Shown one piece after another: positions 58,919 to 64,000 of a stretch of 64,000 nt of DNA. The stretch is from Opitutia bacterium (lineage in GTDB: Bacteria > Verrucomicrobiota > Verrucomicrobiia > Opitutales > Opitutaceae). The notes under the pieces were generated by a model. It had not been told where the DNA came from and did not search any database. It saw only the letters and a program-made list of their open reading frames with translations. Both the position numbers and the translations under genes were made by a program. The stretch lies in NCBI GenBank assembly GCA_016187925.1, contig JACPIS010000009.1, positions 301,065-365,064 on the forward strand, given 5' to 3'. Numbering within the stretch: the first letter of the stretch is position 1; each line of letters opens with the position of its first letter.

Positions 58919-61159
58919 CTAGGGCTCGTGCGGTTCGTCCCCGGTCGATTTTTCGGACGGGGGTTCCTCCGCCGGCGGCTGGGGTGGAGGGCGCACGATC
59001 GGTTTGCCGGCGTTTTCCTTCCACCAGCGCAACCACGCATCGCTGCGGCCAAGGTCCTTGCCGGTGAGATTGTGCAGCGCTTCGCCCGCGGCAGTGATCA
59101 GCGTTTCACCCGACCCGTCGGCCTCGGCCTGGCGCAGCGCGGCGATGAGCGGGCCGACCGACTTGGTGTGGCTCATGCCGCCGAGGACGCGTGCCGCCAG
59201 CGCGCGGGCCGCGGGCGAACCCTGCCGCAGCAAGGCGATCAACGGGTCGAGCATGGCCGGGTCGTCCAGATGTGCCGCGGCTTCGACCAGCGGGGTTTCC
59301 CACATCGGTGAAACCGGCCGCGCCAGCTGCGCGACGAGCAGCGGCGCCGCGGAACGGACCCCGCGCCGCCCGAGTTCGATGAGGACGATTTCCCGAAGCT
59401 CCGGCCGGGCGTTCTCGCGCCGGGCAGTCTTCAGCAACCCGGCGTCCACTCCGGCGCCCTGCACGCGCGACAGCACCCGGTGGGCCGGCTCCGGCGGTTT
59501 GTCCTGATCCAGCATCGCCAGCAACGGCGCGAGCGCGGCTTCCGGCAACGGCGGTTTCTTTTCGTTCCCCGTCTCGCCGGTCTCGCTCCCGGCATCCAGC
59601 GCCGTGAGCGCGCGCAAGCGGGTGGCTTCGTCGGTATCAGCCAAGGCCAAGGCGAGCAGCGCATCGTATCCGGAGTTCTGGGCCAGTAACTCCACGATGG
59701 CTTCGCGTACGACGGGCGAGGGCTCGGACTGGTACAGTTTGCCCAACCCGGCGTCGTTGCGGTCAAAGAGGCTCACGATGTGCACCGTTCCGAGCCGGAC
59801 GAGGACATCGGAATGCGCCAGACCTTCCGCGATGTGCGAAGAGAGCGGCGCGTTCCGGCCGTACTTGGTGTGCAAAAACTCCTCCAGAATTCCCGGGGCT
59901 ACCTGCGCCAGCGCGGTGCGAACCCGGCGCCGGATGAAGGGCTGCGGATCCGTCGCCCGCGCGAGCAGGGCCTCCGCCACGCGCCGGCTGCTCGGTCGTT
60001 GGGGATTGTCCAAAGCCGAAATCGCCGCGGCGCGGACGATCATGTCCTCGTCCTGCAACGCTGCGAGCAGCGCTTCGTCCGCCGCCGCGTCCCGGAGCCG
60101 GCCGAGCACCAGCGCCACCCGGCAGCGCGCCAGCGCCGGATAGTGCCGATCACGCATCGCCGCCGCCAATTGGCGGACCTTGTCGGGCGCCGGATTTTGC
60201 AACAGCGCCCAGGCGAGCGCCTCGGCGCGACCAAGATACGAGATGTGGCGCGCCTGGTCCGCTCGCGCGGAGCGTTCCTCGGGATCGTATTCGAAGGTGG
60301 TCAGCTCGGAGAGCCTGTATTCCTCCTCCGCGGTCGGAACCGCCACGGAAGCCTGGTCCCGGCGCAGCGCCTCCAACAGCGCGGGCAGCACGCTCGCATC
60401 GCCAAACACGCCCAGCCCGGCCGCGGCCACCGCGCCGCGCGGCTCCTCCTCCGACCGCAGGGCTTCCAGCAGCGGCGGCTGGACCGTGGCATCACCCCGG
60501 GCAAACAGCACCCGGGCCGCCGCGGTGGATTGCGGGTCTTGTTCCTTTTGCAAGCAGGCGAGCACCGGCGCGAAGCCGTGCACGGACTCCTCGATGCGGT
60601 ATATTGACACAAGGATATCCGGCAGCAGCGCCTGGAACGGCGCGTCCCACGGCTGCGTGTAGTAGCGGTTGATTTGGTGCGGCGGAGCGACGTCGCCGGA
60701 AAAAGTCTCGCGGAGCACCTCCTCGCCTTTCCAGAGCAGGGTGGCGTCGCCGCTCAATTGCGCGCCACTGTATTGGTGGCCGCTGACCGTGCCCATGTAG
60801 TCCCCGCCGCGCGCCTCGCCGTAGACCTCGATCACCAGCCGCACCTCGGCGGCCTCGCCGGGCGCCGCCGGTTGCCAGCCCGCATGGGCGAGCGCCGCGG
60901 TCGTGAGTTCCGTCAGCGGCAGAATGTCGGACACCGGCTTTTTCCCCGGCTCGCCGGCCTCCCCGTCTTTCGCCTTTTCCGCTTCGGCGGCGACTCTTTC
61001 TTCCTCCCGCCAAGAATAGCTTTGCTTGATTTCCACCGCCACGGTCTTGGCCGCGCGCAGGGCCGCCTTCTGCCCGGCCGTCAGTGGAGCCGCCGTCGCG
61101 CCCTGCCCCGCCACCGCCAGCAGCATGGTCAGCAAAACGAGGGCGGGCGTCCGGTGCAT
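58919..61159 (-). CDS. Secreted HEAT-repeat protein
   Basis: 746 residues from the ATG at 61159 with a signal peptide (PALVLLTMLLAVAGQGATA). The first ~180 residues form a distinct domain of unknown type (EIKQSYSWREEERVAAEAEKAK…VRLVIEVYGEARGGDYMG). The rest is a long array of HEAT-like repeats with A-x-x-x-L-P-x-L-x-x-A-L units (e.g. VLPALLEALRRDQAS). It should be a periplasmic protein-binding scaffold. It follows the membrane-protein gene at 61171 by 11 bp, so the two are an operon. Confidence 0.85.
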   Translation of the reverse strand: MHRTPALVLLTMLLAVAGQGATAAPLTAGQKAALRAAKTVAVEIKQSYSWREEERVAAEAEKAKDGEAGEPGKKPVSDILPLTELTTAALAHAGWQPAAPGEAAEVRLVIEVYGEARGGDYMGTVSGHQYSGAQLSGDATLLWKGEEVLRETFSGDVAPPHQINRYYTQPWDAPFQALLPDILVSIYRIEESVHGFAPVLACLQKEQDPQSTAAARVLFARGDATVQPPLLEALRSEEEPRGAVAAAGLGVFGDASVLPALLEALRRDQASVAVPTAEEEYRLSELTTFEYDPEERSARADQARHISYLGRAEALAWALLQNPAPDKVRQLAAAMRDRHYPALARCRVALVLGRLRDAAADEALLAALQDEDMIVRAAAISALDNPQRPSSRRVAEALLARATDPQPFIRRRVRTALAQVAPGILEEFLHTKYGRNAPLSSHIAEGLAHSDVLVRLGTVHIVSLFDRNDAGLGKLYQSEPSPVVREAIVELLAQNSGYDALLALALADTDEATRLRALTALDAGSETGETGNEKKPPLPEAALAPLLAMLDQDKPPEPAHRVLSRVQGAGVDAGLLKTARRENARPELREIVLIELGRRGVRSAAPLLVAQLARPVSPMWETPLVEAAAHLDDPAMLDPLIALLRQGSPAARALAARVLGGMSHTKSVGPLIAALRQAEADGSGETLITAAGEALHNLTGKDLGRSDAWLRWWKENAGKPIVRPPPQPPAEEPPSEKSTGDEPHEP

Positions 61160-61170
61160 CGGTGGGACCG

Positions 61171-62400
61171 CTAGGCGGCGGCGGTTTTTCGGACGCTGAA
61201 ACCGAGCGCTTCCTTCAGCCAGCTCCACGCGCGGCGCAAGCCGACCTCGCAGGTGCCGGAAATGCGATAGGTGCGGGCGAACAATTCCTCGTGCCCGAGA
61301 TAGCGCGGCGGGAGGAGCAGCAGCGGGGTGGCCTTGTCGGCCTTCGGGTCGTGCCCGAGCACTTCCGAATAGAACACGCCGCGTCCGACCACGAGACCCT
61401 CGCGCGGGACCGCCATCTCGCGCCCGGGCAGCACCAGCCACGGCCGGAACTTGAGCGTGAGCGCACCATCCGCCGCCATGTGCAGGCGGCCGTAGGTGCG
61501 CACCGGCACGCCGGCGATTTCGCGCGCGGTGAAGACCTTGTTGCCGTCCGCGAGCAACTGGAAGCGCCGACGCCGGCGGGTGAAGAAATCCCAGCAGAAC
61601 ACCGAGCCGAACACCGTGAGCCGGAACGCCCAGCCGGCCACGAGGGAGGCGACGAGGATGATGACCACCGACAGCGTCGCACCGACCACCGGGTCGATCC
61701 ACGCCGTCGCCGTCACGAGGCCGAGCAGCGAGGTGCGCGCGGTCTTGAGCACGGCGTCGACCGCGCCCCACGGGCTGAGGAGGATGAGGACGTTGATGGC
61801 GTGCGAGGCGACCCAGACGACGGCGTAGACCGCCACCGCGAGCGGCACCATGAGGATGTTGAGCAGCCAAGACGTATCGATGGCCCCGAAGTGAATCATG
61901 GCCAGGCCGCCGAGGTTGGGGTGCAGGTCGATCGCGGCCGACGGCGCGCCGTGCGCCATGAATTTCGAGGCCGCGCCCACGAGCAACGGGATGACCGCGC
62001 CGCTGGCGACGAGACCCGTGGCCTTGTTCTCGATGGTCTCCAGCACGTCGAAGGGTTTCTTCATGCCCGGCGGGATCATCGCGCCGAAACTATCCTTGAA
62101 CGCGCACGCGCCCACGAGCAGGAGGCCGCTCACCCAGACGAGCGGGTTGGAAAACCACGGCAGCGCGGCCTTCTCGGCCTCGGTGTGCGCGCCGAGCCAC
62201 TGATAGGCGCCGACGGCGCTCACGCCGAGCAACGGCGAGATGGCGATGCCCGTGATCTGCGTGGCGGTCTTGGCCAGCTCGAGACCGGCGCTCGGCACTT
62301 CGCCGTCCTTGCCCTTTTTCGCCGGCTCGGCCGCACCCAGCGACAGGCTCAGCCACGACATGACGCAGAGCAAGGCGACCACCGGGGCGAAGCGCTTCAT
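61171..62400 (-). CDS. Polytopic membrane protein, partner of the HEAT-repeat protein
   Basis: 409 residues with a signal-like N-terminus (VVALLCVMSWLSLSLGA) and about six further helices (including NPLVWVSGLLLVGACAF, LLNILMVPLAVAVYAVVWV and VVGATLSVVIILVASLVAGWAF). The C-terminal ~120 residues are a soluble, basic domain (FFTRRRRRFQLLADGNKVFTAREIAGVPVRTYGRLHM…). No known family is recognised. Tight linkage with the HEAT-repeat gene suggests an envelope complex. Function unknown. Confidence 0.7.
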   Translation of the reverse strand: MKRFAPVVALLCVMSWLSLSLGAAEPAKKGKDGEVPSAGLELAKTATQITGIAISPLLGVSAVGAYQWLGAHTEAEKAALPWFSNPLVWVSGLLLVGACAFKDSFGAMIPPGMKKPFDVLETIENKATGLVASGAVIPLLVGAASKFMAHGAPSAAIDLHPNLGGLAMIHFGAIDTSWLLNILMVPLAVAVYAVVWVASHAINVLILLSPWGAVDAVLKTARTSLLGLVTATAWIDPVVGATLSVVIILVASLVAGWAFRLTVFGSVFCWDFFTRRRRRFQLLADGNKVFTAREIAGVPVRTYGRLHMAADGALTLKFRPWLVLPGREMAVPREGLVVGRGVFYSEVLGHDPKADKATPLLLLPPRYLGHEELFARTYRISGTCEVGLRRAWSWLKEALGFSVRKTAAA

Positions 62401-62703
62401 GCCGCCACCATAGGACGGCGCCGCGTTTTGAAAAGCCCCGAGTGCCGGGGTGCCGGTGGGCGCGCTCCGACCAACCCCTTGGCCGGACGCGCCCACTCGG
62501 CGGAGTAACCAAGCAGCACACTACTAGCACACTAACCCTGACACACACTGAATGAACACCTCCACCTGAGGCCGCGCGCCGGGCCCGGTCAACGCGCGAG
62601 CGGGCGCGTCACCCAATCGTTACCCGGCGGACACGCCGCCGTCACACCGCGGCGGAAAAAAGCGGGTTTTGCCAAATGCCCGCGCGCCTGTTCTCGTGCC
62701 GGC
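62401..62703. repeat. Gene-free region with a 41-bp inverted repeat
   Basis: Bases 62456-62496 form an inverted repeat with perfect ends GTGGGCGCG / CGCGCCCAC and inner TCCGACC / GGCCGGA-type pairing. The rest (to 62703) includes an AC-rich stretch and then likely promoter DNA for the methyltransferase gene; no gene or other element is seen. Confidence 0.6.
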
Positions 62704-63477
62704 ATGCCGCTCACCAAGGCCGAGATCACCCGCCTGCGCTCGCTGCAGGAGAAGAAGCACCGCGAGGCGCTCGGCCTCTTCGTGGTCGAGGGCGAGAAGG
62801 TCGTGGGCGAACTGCTCGCGGCCGGTTTCCCCTTCGTGGAGATCTACGCGACCGACGCGTGGTCAGGTAGGGTGAGTCGTCCTGACGAGCCGCGGCTCAC
62901 CGGGGACGGTTCGCCCTACCCGCAGACAACCGCCATCTCCGCCGCCGAAATGGCGCGCGTGAGCCACTACCCCAATCCGGCCAGCGTGCTCGCCGTCGGG
63001 CAAATCGCCCGCCGCCCGCTGCCGGCCGGGACGCTCGATCACGGCCTGACTCTCGCGCTCGATGGCATCCAGGACCCCGGCAACGTCGGCACGCTGCTGC
63101 GCATCGCCGACTGGTTTGCGTTCGACCGCGTGGTGCTCTCGCCGGACTGCGCGGACTTGTTTTCCCAAAAGGTCATCAATGCCAGCATGGGCTCTTTCGC
63201 GCGCGTCGCCGTGCACACCGCACCGCTGGCCGACGTGCTCGCCGGCTGCACCGCCCCCGTGCTCGGCTGCGACCTGCAGGGCGACGATGTGCATGCGTTG
63301 CCGGTGTTGCGCGACGCCATCGTCGTCATCGGCAGCGAAGGGCGCGGGCTTTCCGCGGCGGTCGCGGCGCGTCTCACCCGGCGCGTCACCATCCCGCGCC
63401 ACGGCGGCGCCGAGTCGCTGAACGCCGCCGTCGCCGCCGCCATCGTCTGTGACAACCTGCGCCGCGCGCAGAAGTGA
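62704..63477 (+). CDS. TrmH/SpoU-family RNA 2'-O-methyltransferase with repeat-encoded insert
   Basis: 257 residues. The N-terminal substrate-binding domain (KAEITRLRSLQEKKHREALGLFVVEGEKVVGELLAAGF) is followed by a knotted SPOUT domain. Its motif 1 is LALDGIQDPGNVGTLLRIADWF, motif 2 VVIGSEGRGLSAAV and motif 3 VTIPRHGGAESLNAAVAAAIV, all intact. It 2'-O-methylates rRNA or tRNA with SAM. Residues ~55-74 (SGRVSRPDE…DGSPYP) have no counterpart in the family and are encoded by a 53-bp dispersed repeat. The insert lies in the N-terminal domain, in frame, and need not abolish activity. Confidence 0.92.
   Translation: MPLTKAEITRLRSLQEKKHREALGLFVVEGEKVVGELLAAGFPFVEIYATDAWSGRVSRPDEPRLTGDGSPYPQTTAISAAEMARVSHYPNPASVLAVGQIARRPLPAGTLDHGLTLALDGIQDPGNVGTLLRIADWFAFDRVVLSPDCADLFSQKVINASMGSFARVAVHTAPLADVLAGCTAPVLGCDLQGDDVHALPVLRDAIVVIGSEGRGLSAAVAARLTRRVTIPRHGGAESLNAAVAAAIVCDNLRRAQK
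62867..62919. repeat. 53-bp dispersed repeat (GTAGGGC family) inside the TrmH-type gene
   Basis: Starts GTAGGGTGAGTCGTCC, has the same central palindrome GAGCCGCGGCTC, and ends GGTTCGCCCTAC. It is 53 bp like the copy at 1786 and differs from it by only a few substitutions and two compensating single-base indels. Confidence 0.88.
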
Positions 63478-63495
63478 CCCACGCGGCCGGCGGCG

Positions 63496-63762
63496 TCAGC
63501 CGACCTTGACCAGCGCGTAGATCACGCTGCCGGGAAACGGCGGGAAACTGGTTTCCCGGCGGCCCTCAATCCGGCAATCGGCGGTCGTGACCTCGGTCAC
63601 CTCGTGCAGCCAGACGTTGCGCTGACCCAGCCGCAGCCAGTGCTCGATCCGCGCCTCCGCCTCCTGTCGCGTCGCAAACAGTTCGACCCCCAGCTGGGCC
63701 GGTTGCGGACTGCGGGAGAAACTCCGCGGTGCCTGTACCGGCATGGATTCGAGGAGGCTCAT
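63496..63762 (-). CDS. Small protein of unknown function
   Basis: 88 residues from the ATG at 63762 (MSLLESMPVQAPRSFSRSPQPAQLGVELFATRQEAEARIEHWLRLGQRNVWLHEVTEV…). A short Pro/Ser-rich start is followed by an alpha/beta domain with a TRQEAEARIEHWLRLG helix. Codon position composition is gene-like. No family is recognised. Confidence 0.5.
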   Translation of the reverse strand: MSLLESMPVQAPRSFSRSPQPAQLGVELFATRQEAEARIEHWLRLGQRNVWLHEVTEVTTADCRIEGRRETSFPPFPGSVIYALVKVG

Positions 63763-64000
63763 GCCTGCAATATAATGGCGTTTTGCCGGAGTTGAAACGG
63801 CCAAACCACCTAAATTCAGGTGGGCGCAGAATTGCCTGTCTGTCACTGCCGCCAGAAGGACTTGTCACGTGAGGCTCTTTCAAAACCCCTGAGTGGCGGG
63901 TAACTTTAATTCGGCAACGCGGGAACTTCGCGCGGGCCGGGGGTCGCAAGCGGGATGCCTTCGCTCCCGATGATCTTCGTGCAATTGCAGCGGCAACTCT
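63763..64000. other. Right window edge, no feature seen
   Basis: No protein-like frame, repeat or terminator could be supported in the final 238 bases. Confidence 0.4.

Overview
The window is high-GC (about two-thirds G+C by eye), densely coded DNA that looks chromosomal. Several traits point to Verrucomicrobiota, most likely Opitutaceae or a relative: a TonB receptor whose mature N-terminus carries a 'VKMEKFEV'-type stretch, an ATP-cone B12-dependent ribonucleotide reductase, many short palindromic dispersed repeats, and start codons mostly lacking good Shine-Dalgarno sequences. The taxonomic call is inference; there is no rRNA or marker gene to settle it.

Positions 1-19,400 form a respiratory nitrogen-oxide island. 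It holds a copper nitrite reductase fused to cytochrome c (nirK), a SUMF1-like protein, a SCO copper chaperone and an outer-membrane barrel. These are followed by the ammonifying nitrite reductase nrfHA, so NO- and ammonia-forming nitrite reduction lie in one gene run. Next comes a CuA-type heme-copper reductase whose active-site Tyr position is Gln, as expected for an unconventional NO reductase. With it are a second heme-copper homologue lacking the CuB His pair, a 49-residue membrane peptide, a membrane SCO, and a large cytochrome b / double 4Fe-4S / MvhD-like fusion. A DUF2249-cupin pair, a Cys-rich unknown, nrdJ and a CRP/FNR-family regulator complete the island. Three promoters carry the same TTGAC-N4-RTCAA box, each exactly placed for activation from -41.5, so the regulator at 18,617 probably controls the island.

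Positions 19,780-27,160 suggest a purine scavenging locus: a secreted NUP-type nucleoside protein, a TonB receptor, a secreted SAM hydrolase-like protein and an AzgA-type purine permease. Positions 27,400-31,330 carry an Mpv17-like protein, a cysteine synthase-like enzyme and DsbD.

Positions 31,420-34,200 are a compact ECF sigma regulon. The sigma gene and two divergently grouped operons (DUF4142 plus cupredoxin; small membrane protein plus DUF2231) share a promoter, TGTAACC-N14-GCATCC.

The rest is mostly housekeeping and transport: two DMT permeases, a lipase, SWIB, an RRM protein, DCC, MgtE, a TetR-HlyD-ABC-TolC export operon, MscS, TerC, Hsp20, a C-S lyase, Dus, MarC, cysteine dioxygenase, an APC permease, a HEAT-repeat/membrane-protein operon and a TrmH-type methyltransferase.

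Short dispersed repeats recur throughout. One 53-bp family (GTAGGGC...GCCCTAC ends) is translated in two genes: it extends the NirK C-terminus and inserts about 20 residues in the TrmH protein. No tRNA, rRNA, CRISPR array, transposase gene or nosZ was seen.
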